Part shown: piece by piece, positions 45,719 to 53,805 of the stretch | Position numbering within the stretch: the first letter of the stretch is position 1 | Layout: the number at the start of each line of letters is the position of its first letter | Origin: Enterovibrio sp051650965 | GTDB taxonomy: Bacteria; Pseudomonadota; Gammaproteobacteria; Enterobacterales; Vibrionaceae | Assembly: GCA_051650965.1 (NCBI GenBank) | Contig: JBOFRL010000037.1 | Span: forward strand, 39,177-103,176 | Length of the DNA stretch: 64,000 nucleotides | Reading direction: 5' to 3' | Notes under the pieces: generated by a model | What the model was told of the DNA's origin: nothing | Databases searched by the model: none | The model's input: only the letters and a program-made list of their open reading frames with translations | Program-made: the position numbers and the translations under genes

Positions 45719-45948
45719 AGTGATTCTATTAATTCTGTGTTGAGGGTTGAAAAGGGACGATTCTAGCGTCATATCGTTTTAAATTGAATCACTATTCAAA
45801 AAAGCGCTGTATATGCTTGCAACACATTGATAAATAGGCTTGCGCGCGAACATTGGTTTTTTTCGTTATGATGTGAACTTAAGGCGTGGTGCCAAGCGGT
45901 TTGAAAATTGTAGTAAAATTTGGCAAAGGTTTATAACGGGTTGTACAG

Positions 45949-46578
45949 ATGAGTAAAAAGAAGCACTCAAGTAGCTCTGGTCGTTGGTTAAAAGAACATT
46001 TTGATGATAAATACGTGAAAGAAGCGCAAAAAAAGGGTTTTCGTTCACGTGCTATTTTTAAACTGGATGAAATTCAGGGTAAAGATAAATTATTAAGGCC
46101 AGGCATGACAGTCGTGGATCTTGGCGCGGCACCTGGCGGATGGTCTCAATACGCCGCAGAGCAGGTAGGAACACATGGTGTGATTATTGCTTGCGATATC
46201 TTACCGATGGATTCTTTGCCGGGCGTGAGCTTTTTGCAGGGCGATTTTCGTGAAGAGGCGGTGCTTAATGCGCTGCTTGAGCGGATAGCCGATAAGCCGG
46301 TTGATATGGTGATGTCGGACATGGCGCCCAACATGAGTGGTAATTTAGTTTCTGATCAAGCTAGAGCAATGTATCTTGTTGATCTAGCTTTAGATATGTG
46401 TCAGCAGGTTTTAGTTGCTGGTGGCTCATTTATTGTGAAAGTGTTTCAAGGTGAAGGATTTGATAACTATCTGGCACAAGTTCGCACTTTGTTTGATACG
46501 GTAAAAATTCGTAAACCGGACTCTTCGCGGGCGCGCTCGCGGGAAGTCTACATTGTGGCTACAGGCTATAAACTGTAG
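45949..46578 (+). CDS. rlmE: 23S rRNA (uridine-2'-O)-methyltransferase RlmE (FtsJ/RrmJ)
   Basis: 209 residues. Methylates U2552 of 23S rRNA. SAM motif VVDLGAAPGGWSQYA; catalytic tetrad K-D-K-E in RAIFKLDEI, MSDMAPNMSG, FIVKVFQGEG and SREVYIVA. In E. coli the rlmE-ftsH operon is heat-shock controlled by sigma-32; I could not find a convincing sigma-32 promoter here. Confidence 0.97.
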   Translation: MSKKKHSSSSGRWLKEHFDDKYVKEAQKKGFRSRAIFKLDEIQGKDKLLRPGMTVVDLGAAPGGWSQYAAEQVGTHGVIIACDILPMDSLPGVSFLQGDFREEAVLNALLERIADKPVDMVMSDMAPNMSGNLVSDQARAMYLVDLALDMCQQVLVAGGSFIVKVFQGEGFDNYLAQVRTLFDTVKIRKPDSSRARSREVYIVATGYKL

Positions 46579-46619
46579 TAACCTAGGTTAGTTAATATTG
46601 ATTATGAGAGGTTTTCACC

Positions 46620-48545
46620 TTGAGTGATATGGCTAAAAATTTGATCCTTTGGCTGGTCATTGCTGTGGTACTGATGTCAGTTTTCCAAAGCTTTGGCAGC
46701 AGCGACAAAGCAAAAAATCAGGTGGACTACACAACGTTTGTGACTGAGATTGGGCAAAATAAGCTCCAAGACGTGCAGTTTAACAATCGTGAGCTCAAAG
46801 TCACTCGGCGTGATGGGACGGGGTATGTCACTTATATGCCGGTTTATCAAGATCCTAAGTTGCTTGATGATCTGATCAACAAAAAAGTGCAAGTGCGTGG
46901 CACGCCGCCAGAAGAGCCAAGCATTTTGGCCTCTATTTTCATCTCTTGGTTCCCGATGCTGCTTTTGATCGGCGTCTGGGTCTTCTTTATGCGCCAAATG
47001 CAAGGCGGCGGTAAAGGTGCGATGTCTTTTGGTAAATCAAAAGCGCGCATGATGGGTGAAGATCAGATCAAAACTACCTTTGCTGATGTCGCAGGCTGTG
47101 ATGAAGCCAAAGAAGATGTTAAGGAACTGGTTGATTATCTTCGCGATCCAAGCCGTTTTCAAAATTTGGGCGGAAAAATTCCGACTGGCGTTTTGATGGT
47201 CGGTCCGCCTGGAACTGGTAAAACCTTACTGGCAAAAGCGATCGCTGGCGAAGCGAAAGTGCCGTTTTTCACCATTTCAGGTTCTGATTTTGTGGAAATG
47301 TTTGTCGGCGTGGGCGCATCGCGTGTGCGTGATATGTTCGAGCAAGCTAAAAAGGCAGCGCCTTGTATCATCTTTATCGATGAAATCGATGCGGTTGGCC
47401 GTCAGCGCGGCGCAGGTCTTGGCGGTGGTCATGATGAGCGTGAGCAGACACTTAACCAGATGCTGGTAGAAATGGACGGCTTTGAAGGCAACGAAGGCAT
47501 TATCGTTATTGCGGCAACTAACCGCCCTGACGTGCTTGATCCTGCATTGCTGCGTCCTGGTCGTTTCGACCGCCAAGTTGTGGTGGGACTGCCTGACGTG
47601 CGTGGCCGTGAGCAAATTCTTAAAGTGCACATGCGTAAAGTGCCACTTGCTGAAGATGTGCAAGCGTCTCTTATCGCGCGCGGCACGCCAGGCTTCTCAG
47701 GCGCCGATCTGGCAAACCTAGTTAACGAAGCGGCGCTTTTTGCAGCGCGTTATAATCGCCGCGTGGTTTCGATGAGCGAATTTGAGCTTGCTAAAGACAA
47801 AATCATGATGGGCGCGGAGCGCAAATCGATGGTGATGTCTGAGGAAACCAAAGAAGCGACTGCTTACCATGAAGCTGGCCACGCTGTGGTTGGGCGCTTG
47901 GTGCCAGAGCACGATCCTGTGTATAAAGTGTCGATCATTCCTCGTGGCCGCGCTTTGGGTGTGACCATGTATCTGCCTGAGCAAGACCGCGTCAGTTTGT
48001 CGCGCCAGCACCTTGAGTCAATGATTTCAAGCATGTACGGCGGCCGTCTGGCGGAAGAGCTCATTTATGGGCCAGACAAAGTCTCAACGGGTGCGTCGAA
48101 TGACATTGAACGCGCGACCGACATTGCGCGCAAGATGGTGACGCAGTGGGGATTTTCCGACAAACTTGGGCCACTTTTGTACGCAGAAGAAGAAGGCGAG
48201 GTGTTTCTTGGTCGTTCGATGACGAAAAGCAAACACATGTCTGATGAAACTGCGCGCACAATTGATTCAGAAATCCGCGAGCTTATCGATCGCAACTATC
48301 TGCGTGCGAAAAAGATCATCCAAGAAAACATGGATATCATGCACGCGATGAAAGATGCGCTGATGAAGTACGAGACTATCGACGCCGGTCAAATCGACGA
48401 TTTGATGGCGCGCCGTCCGGTGCGTGAGCCTGCCGATTGGCACAACAACGATAAGCCATCGAGTGGTGTGCCGTCGTCGCCAAGCCCAAGCGAGCCAACT
48501 GCAAACAGCGGTGACGATAAGTTGTCTCAGCAACGCTGGACTTAA
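46620..48545 (+). CDS. ftsH: ATP-dependent zinc metalloprotease FtsH
   Basis: 641 residues. Membrane-anchored AAA+ protease that degrades LpxC, sigma-32 and misassembled membrane proteins. Two membrane spans (about 8-25 and 104-125), Walker A GPPGTGKT, Walker B IIFIDEIDAVG, SRH, and the zinc motif HEAGH. The start is TTG (MSDMAKN) with GAGAGG upstream, or the ATG three codons on. The C-terminal tail is Ser/Pro-rich. Its control of LpxC links it to the lipid A genes elsewhere in the window. Confidence 0.97.
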   Translation: MSDMAKNLILWLVIAVVLMSVFQSFGSSDKAKNQVDYTTFVTEIGQNKLQDVQFNNRELKVTRRDGTGYVTYMPVYQDPKLLDDLINKKVQVRGTPPEEPSILASIFISWFPMLLLIGVWVFFMRQMQGGGKGAMSFGKSKARMMGEDQIKTTFADVAGCDEAKEDVKELVDYLRDPSRFQNLGGKIPTGVLMVGPPGTGKTLLAKAIAGEAKVPFFTISGSDFVEMFVGVGASRVRDMFEQAKKAAPCIIFIDEIDAVGRQRGAGLGGGHDEREQTLNQMLVEMDGFEGNEGIIVIAATNRPDVLDPALLRPGRFDRQVVVGLPDVRGREQILKVHMRKVPLAEDVQASLIARGTPGFSGADLANLVNEAALFAARYNRRVVSMSEFELAKDKIMMGAERKSMVMSEETKEATAYHEAGHAVVGRLVPEHDPVYKVSIIPRGRALGVTMYLPEQDRVSLSRQHLESMISSMYGGRLAEELIYGPDKVSTGASNDIERATDIARKMVTQWGFSDKLGPLLYAEEEGEVFLGRSMTKSKHMSDETARTIDSEIRELIDRNYLRAKKIIQENMDIMHAMKDALMKYETIDAGQIDDLMARRPVREPADWHNNDKPSSGVPSSPSPSEPTANSGDDKLSQQRWT

Positions 48546-48572
48546 TTCGCGAGAAAATTAAATTTGTAACTG

Positions 48573-48601
48573 AAAAGCCCCAACTTGTTGGGGTTTTATT
48601 T
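48573..48601 (+). terminator. Terminator of ftsH
   Basis: 9-bp stem AAGCCCCAA/TTGGGGTTT with CTTG loop and T-rich tail, before folP. Confidence 0.8.
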
Positions 48602-48618
48602 TATGTGGCGATTTTGTT

Positions 48619-49446
48619 ATGAAATTGATAAGCAAAGAAAAAGAGCTCGATCTGGCAACGCCTAAAGTGATGGCGATTTTAAATGCAACGCCCGACTCGT
48701 TCTCGGACGGCGGCAAACATCAGCGCCTTGAGAGTGCGATAGCGTTTGCGGCGCAGGCGCTGCAGCACGGCGCTGCCATCATCGATGTTGGTGGAGAGTC
48801 AACGCGGCCGGGCGCCGCTTTTGTGAGCGAGAGCGAGGAGTTAGATCGCACTATCGGCATCATAGAAGCGCTTCGCCAGCGTTTTGATTGCTGGATTTCG
48901 ATTGATACGAGCAAAGCTGTGGTCATGCGCGAAGCGGTTGCGGCGGGCGTCGATCTCATCAACGATGTGCGTGCGCTTACTGAGCCTAGCGCTTTAGCGG
49001 CTGCCGCGGCTGCCAAGGTGCCGATCTGCTTGATGCACATGCAAGGTGAGCCGCTCACCATGCAGCAAGCGCCGGTTTACCAAGATATTTTTGATGAGCT
49101 GGATCAGTTTTTTTCGGCGCGGATTGCGGCCTGCTTGGAAGCCGGCATTGCAAAAGAGCAGCTGATTTTAGATCCTGGCTTTGGTTTTGGTAAAAAGTTA
49201 GCGCACAACTATCAATTGCTTGCTAATCTTGCTCACTTTCATCATTTTTCTTTGCCGCTACTAAGCGGAACATCAAGAAAATCAATGTTGTATAAAATGC
49301 TCGATTCATCGCCTCAAGATGTTCTTGGCGCCAGTCTCGCCAGCGCTATCTTTGCTGTGCAGCAAGGGGCGCATATCGTTCGCGTACATGATGTAAAAGA
49401 GACTGTGCATGCGTTGCGGGTGATCCAAGCGTTAAACGAAATATAA
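48619..49446 (+). CDS. folP: Dihydropteroate synthase FolP
   Basis: 275 residues. Joins p-aminobenzoate to the pterin in folate synthesis; the sulfonamide target. ILNATPDSFSDGG, DVGGESTRPGA, NDVRA, LMHMQG (with GEPLTMQ), DPGFGFGK and SGTSRKS blocks are all present. E. coli has LMHMQGxPxTMQ, matched here. Short gap to glmM, with a GGAGG in it. Confidence 0.96.
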   Translation: MKLISKEKELDLATPKVMAILNATPDSFSDGGKHQRLESAIAFAAQALQHGAAIIDVGGESTRPGAAFVSESEELDRTIGIIEALRQRFDCWISIDTSKAVVMREAVAAGVDLINDVRALTEPSALAAAAAAKVPICLMHMQGEPLTMQQAPVYQDIFDELDQFFSARIAACLEAGIAKEQLILDPGFGFGKKLAHNYQLLANLAHFHHFSLPLLSGTSRKSMLYKMLDSSPQDVLGASLASAIFAVQQGAHIVRVHDVKETVHALRVIQALNEI

Positions 49447-49455
49447 GGAGGGGCT

Positions 49456-50793
49456 ATGACGCAGCGAAAATATTTTGGTACTGATGGTGTGCGGGGCAAA
49501 GTGGGTGATTTTCCGATCACGCCAGATTTTGTGTTGAAATTGGGCTGGGCGGCTGGCCGTGTGCTGAGCAAAAGCGGCACCAAAAAGGTGCTGGTCGGCA
49601 AAGACACGCGCATTTCAGGTTACATGATGGAGTCGGCATTAGAAGCGGGGCTGTCGGCGGCAGGCTTGCAGACTGCGCTCACAGGACCTATGCCAACGCC
49701 GGCGATTGCGTATTTGACGCAAACTTTTCGCGCAGAAGCGGGCATTGTGATCTCCGCGTCGCACAATCCCTACTATGACAACGGGATCAAATTTTTCTCA
49801 TCGGCCGGCACAAAATTGCCAGACGAGCTTGAGCTTGCCATTGAAGAAGAGCTCGATAAGCCGTTTACGTGCGTTGAATCGGCGCTGCTTGGCAAGTCAA
49901 AGCGCATTGTCGATGCTGCCGGTCGCTACATTGAATTTTGTAAAGGCACTTTTCCAAAACATTTAAGCCTCAGCGGCTTAAAAATTGTGGTCGACTGCGC
50001 GCATGGCGCGACTTACCACATTGCGCCGGCGGTCTTTAGCGAGCTTGGCGCCGAGGTAGTTGCTATTGGTGTTGAGCCAAACGGGATCAACATTAATGAC
50101 AAAGTCGGCGCGACCGATGTGCGTGCGCTGCAGCAAAAAGTGCTAGAAGTGCAGGCGGATCTTGGCTTTGCGTTTGATGGCGACGGTGATCGCGTGATGA
50201 TGGTTGATCATCTTGGCAATCAAATCGACGGCGACCAAATTGCTTACATCATCGCAAAAGAGTCGCTGCGTAAAAGGCGTCTGAGCGGCGGCGTGGTGGG
50301 CACCTTGATGTCAAACATGGGCCTTGAAGTTGCGCTAAGGCTGCTTGATGTGCCTTTTGCTCGAGCCAACGTGGGTGACCGCTATGTGCTTGAATTGATG
50401 CAAGAGCGCGGCTGGACGATTGGCGCGGAAAATTCTGGCCACGTGATTTTGCTAGATAAAGTGACGACAGGCGACGGCATTGTGGCTGCGCTGCAAGTGC
50501 TTGCTGGCGTGGTTGCGACTGGCGAAAGTTTGCATAAACTGAGTCAAAGCGTGGTGCTTTTTCCACAAGTTCTTGAAAATGTGAGATTTAGCGGCAGCTC
50601 AGATCCACTGCTGTCAAAGCAAGTGCTAGAGGCGAAAGCGGATGTTGAAGCGAAGCTTGGCAACAATGGCCGCGTCTTGCTGCGCAAGTCTGGCACTGAG
50701 CCGCTTATTCGCGTGATGGTCGAGGGCGAAAATGCGCATGAAGTCAGCGAATTTGCTAAGCAGATCAGCGCCGCGGTTAAAGCGAGCTGTTAG
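49456..50793 (+). CDS. glmM: Phosphoglucosamine mutase GlmM
   Basis: 445 residues. Converts glucosamine 6-phosphate to glucosamine 1-phosphate for UDP-GlcNAc. Active phosphoserine Ser102 in ISASHNPYYDNG; metal loop DGDGDR; sugar loop GAENSGH; phosphate-binding RKSGTEPLIRVM. AAGGAGG precedes the ATG. Confidence 0.97.
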   Translation: MTQRKYFGTDGVRGKVGDFPITPDFVLKLGWAAGRVLSKSGTKKVLVGKDTRISGYMMESALEAGLSAAGLQTALTGPMPTPAIAYLTQTFRAEAGIVISASHNPYYDNGIKFFSSAGTKLPDELELAIEEELDKPFTCVESALLGKSKRIVDAAGRYIEFCKGTFPKHLSLSGLKIVVDCAHGATYHIAPAVFSELGAEVVAIGVEPNGININDKVGATDVRALQQKVLEVQADLGFAFDGDGDRVMMVDHLGNQIDGDQIAYIIAKESLRKRRLSGGVVGTLMSNMGLEVALRLLDVPFARANVGDRYVLELMQERGWTIGAENSGHVILLDKVTTGDGIVAALQVLAGVVATGESLHKLSQSVVLFPQVLENVRFSGSSDPLLSKQVLEAKADVEAKLGNNGRVLLRKSGTEPLIRVMVEGENAHEVSEFAKQISAAVKASC

Positions 50794-50801
50794 ATAAAAA
50801 A

Positions 50802-50823
50802 AGAGTGGCTTAGTTGCCACTCT
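50802..50823 (+). terminator. Hairpin after glmM
   Basis: 8-bp perfect stem AGAGTGGC/GCCACTCT with a 6-base loop right after the stop. The T-run is on the minus-strand side only, so termination on the plus strand may be partial. Confidence 0.45.
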
Positions 50824-50907
50824 GCAACGAAAAATTTATTCATGTCAGAGTGTTGCTTAAAAACTGTGCAATTAATCGGTTTTCTGTAAACGGATTATAA
50901 TTTTTGC

Positions 50908-50936
50908 TTGTTTTGCTAACGGCATTTGGCTATGAT
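50908..50936 (+). promoter_or_regulatory. Predicted sigma-70 promoter of secG
   Basis: TTGTTT, 17 bases, TATGAT. Transcript start would be near 50943, about 70 bases before the secG GTG. Confidence 0.5.
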
Positions 50937-51010
50937 TTGGCGTATTCCTTACTGGGATACTGTGTGAGCGCCCAATGTGAGGCAGTCAAAAGTTTAAGCA
51001 GAGGTGTTCT

Positions 51011-51349
51011 GTGTACGAAGCGTTACTTGTGGTGTATCTGTTAGCTGCGATTGCTGTGATCGGGTTGGTGTTGGTGCAACAAGGTAAAGGTGCTGATATG
51101 GGAGCTTCTTTTGGCTCCGGTGCATCAAACACTGTGTTTGGCTCTTCAGGTTCCGGTAATTTTTTAAGTCGTATGACCTCTATTTTTGCGTGCATATTTT
51201 TCGTTCTCAGTTTGGTGCTTGGCAACTTGACCACTCACAGAACAAAGCAAGTTGGCGTTTTTGATGATTTGAGTCAGCCATCTGCCACGCAGCAAGTAGA
51301 AGCAAAGAAAACGACTGAAGAGCAACAAGCTCCAGCAACACCGAATTAA
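51011..51349 (+). CDS. secG: Preprotein translocase subunit SecG
   Basis: 112 residues. Accessory subunit of SecYEG. Two membrane spans (about 2-22 and 52-72) joined by the conserved GLVLVQQGKGADMGASFGSG loop. Start GTG with GAGGTG upstream. Polar tail rich in Gln/Thr/Ala. Followed at once by tRNA-Leu, as in E. coli. Confidence 0.95.
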   Translation: MYEALLVVYLLAAIAVIGLVLVQQGKGADMGASFGSGASNTVFGSSGSGNFLSRMTSIFACIFFVLSLVLGNLTTHRTKQVGVFDDLSQPSATQQVEAKKTTEEQQAPATPN

Positions 51350-51358
51350 AAAGTTTTT

Positions 51359-51444
<86 letters not shown>

Positions 51445-51498
51445 TAATAAAAAATTGGTATCTTATGCCAATTTTATGTAACATTGTCCTGTTTCGGA

Positions 51499-51575
<77 letters not shown>

Positions 51576-51643
51576 TATTCTTGATGGCTATCAAAAAGTA
51601 GCTATCGACCATGGTGAGTAAATGCATCAGGGTCCAGTCGAAG

Positions 51644-51667
51644 AAACCCCGAATATCGGGGTTTTTT
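51644..51667 (+). terminator. Terminator-like hairpin between tRNA-fMet and rimP
   Basis: 9-bp stem AAACCCCGA/TCGGGGTTT with ATA loop and T-run. It could separate tRNA from rimP-nusA transcription. Confidence 0.85.
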
Positions 51668-51800
51668 GTTATCCAAAGCCAGCCTTCGGCGATAAATTAT
51701 GCTTTTTGTAATTGCGTAGAACAAAAAAGCGATGGTTGCATGGCTAACGTGAACCGTGGGATGTGCTGGGCTTTTGGCCCTTTTTTACTTTAGGGGTGGT

Positions 51801-52256
51801 ATGACAGGTTTAGAAAAGCAGCTACATGCAATGTTGGCGTCTCCTGTGGCAGCTGCAGGTTACGAGCTGGTCGGGCTTGAGTTTATTCGAGCGGGAAGAA
51901 ATGCAACATTACGCGTTTTTATTGATCATGAAAATGGCATTAATGTCGATGATTGCGCAACAGTAAGTCATCAAATTAGCGCAGTCCTTGATGTTGAAGA
52001 TCCCATTAGTGTGGCATACCACTTAGAGGTATCGTCGCCAGGTCTTGAGCGCCCTCTTTTTAATGCACAGCATTATCAACGATTTATAGGCAGTGAAGCG
52101 ATCATTGTTCTAAAAATGGCTATGCAAAATCGTCGTAAATGGAAAGGGGTGATAGTTTCTGTCGTTGGTGAAACAGTTACCATGTTGGTTGATGGCCACG
52201 AAGAGGCGTTTGCTTTGAGCAATATTGCTAAGGCTAACCTAGTTCCTTCATTTTAA
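51801..52256 (+). CDS. rimP: Ribosome maturation factor RimP
   Basis: 151 residues. Late 30S assembly factor. GYELVGLEF, LRVFIDHENGINVDDCATVSH and VSSPGLERPL blocks are diagnostic. The ATG at 51801 has GGGGTGG upstream; a longer frame from 51756 lacks similarity. First gene of rimP-nusA-infB. Confidence 0.95.
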   Translation: MTGLEKQLHAMLASPVAAAGYELVGLEFIRAGRNATLRVFIDHENGINVDDCATVSHQISAVLDVEDPISVAYHLEVSSPGLERPLFNAQHYQRFIGSEAIIVLKMAMQNRRKWKGVIVSVVGETVTMLVDGHEEAFALSNIAKANLVPSF

Positions 52257-52279
52257 GGTTAAATGAGGCATAAGAGTTC

Positions 52280-53782
52280 ATGAACAAAGAGATCTTGGCT
52301 GTTGTTGAGGCCGTTTCTAATGAGAAGGCCGTTCCTCGTGAGCGTATTTTTGAAGCGTTAGAGTCAGCGTTAGCTGCAGCAACTAAAAAGAAAAATGACG
52401 CTGAAATTGATGTGCGCGTTGTGATCGACAGGAAAACAGGTAACTTTGACACGTTCCGGCGTTGGCTGGTGGTGGAAGAAGTTGCTTTTCCAACCAAAGA
52501 GATCACTTTGGATGCGGCGCAACTTGACGACGACGGCAATATCGATACATCGGTGAAACTCGGCGATTACGCAGAAGAGCTTATTGAATCAGTACAGTTC
52601 GATAGGATCACGACCCAAATGGCTAAGCAAGTGATTGTGCAAAAGGTTCGCGAAGCGGAACGTGCGCAAATTGTTGAGCAGTTTTTGGATAACGAAGGCG
52701 ATCTTATCACCGGCACAGTCAAAAAAGTTAACCGCGACATGGTGGTGGTGGATTTGGGCAACAATGCCGAAGCCGTCATTTTGCGTGAAGATCAGCTGCC
52801 TCGTGAAAATTTCCGTGCGGGCGACCGCGTGCGCGGCTTGCTTTACAAAGTTGCGCCAGAAGCGCGTGGCTTTCAACTCTTTATGACTCGCTCGAAGCCA
52901 CAAGTGCTGATCGAGCTGTTTCGCATCGAAGTCCCAGAAATTGGTGAAGAGATCATCGATGTGATGGGCGCCGCGCGCGACCCAGGTTCACGTGCCAAAA
53001 TCGCTGTAAAAACCAACGACCGCCGTATCGATCCGGTTGGCGCTTGTGTTGGTATGCGCGGCGCACGTGTGCAGGCCGTTTCTAGCGAACTTGGTGGTGA
53101 GCGTGTTGATATTGTGCTGTGGGACGAAAATCCGGCGCAATTTGTGATCAATGCCATGGCGCCTGCTGATGTAGCATCCATTATTGTAGATGAAGATTCG
53201 CATACTATTGATATTGCAGTAGAAGCTGACAATCTTGCGCAAGCTATCGGTCGCGGTGGCCAAAACGTGCGTTTAGCGTCGCAGCTGACCGGCTGGGAGC
53301 TCAATGTCATGACGGTTGCTGATCTTGCGAAAAAGCATCAAGAAGAAGCGAGCCAGTCTATTACGCTGTTCATTAAACATCTTGATGTGGATGAAGAATT
53401 TGCGCAGGTACTCGTTGAGGGCGGCTTTACGTCACTTGAAGAGATAGCGTACGTGCCGGTTAAAGAGCTGCTAGAAATCGATGGTCTTGATGACGAGACG
53501 GTCGAGGAGCTGCGTAATCGTGCCAAGGCGGCGCTGACTACTTTAGCGTTAGCCAAAGAAGAAGTTATTGATAATGCTGAGCCTTCTGCAGAGCTGCTCG
53601 CTTTAGAGGGCTTAGAACGTGATATGGCGTATTGCTTAGCGGCAAAAGGGATCTGCACATTGGAAGATCTCGCTGAGCAAGGTACTGAAGATCTTTTAGA
53701 TATTGAGCAATTGGATGAAAAGAGAGCGGGTGAGCTTATAATGGCGGCACGCAACATTTGCTGGTTTAGCGATAACGCTTAA
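52280..53782 (+). CDS. nusA: Transcription termination/antitermination factor NusA
   Basis: 500 residues. Modulates pausing, termination and antitermination of RNA polymerase. N-terminal polymerase-binding domain, S1 domain (about 135-200), two KH domains (IDPVGACVGMRGARV; AIGRGGQNVRLA), and two C-terminal acidic helical repeats, the gammaproteobacterial extension. Length as in E. coli. Confidence 0.97.
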   Translation: MNKEILAVVEAVSNEKAVPRERIFEALESALAAATKKKNDAEIDVRVVIDRKTGNFDTFRRWLVVEEVAFPTKEITLDAAQLDDDGNIDTSVKLGDYAEELIESVQFDRITTQMAKQVIVQKVREAERAQIVEQFLDNEGDLITGTVKKVNRDMVVVDLGNNAEAVILREDQLPRENFRAGDRVRGLLYKVAPEARGFQLFMTRSKPQVLIELFRIEVPEIGEEIIDVMGAARDPGSRAKIAVKTNDRRIDPVGACVGMRGARVQAVSSELGGERVDIVLWDENPAQFVINAMAPADVASIIVDEDSHTIDIAVEADNLAQAIGRGGQNVRLASQLTGWELNVMTVADLAKKHQEEASQSITLFIKHLDVDEEFAQVLVEGGFTSLEEIAYVPVKELLEIDGLDDETVEELRNRAKAALTTLALAKEEVIDNAEPSAELLALEGLERDMAYCLAAKGICTLEDLAEQGTEDLLDIEQLDEKRAGELIMAARNICWFSDNA

Positions 53783-53805
53783 GCCTCGCAATTAAGGAGA
53801 GCAGA

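Noticed and set aside
45781..45948. Sigma-32 promoter for rlmE-ftsH
   Set aside because: Expected from E. coli, but no CTTGAA and CCCCAT pair at proper spacing was seen.
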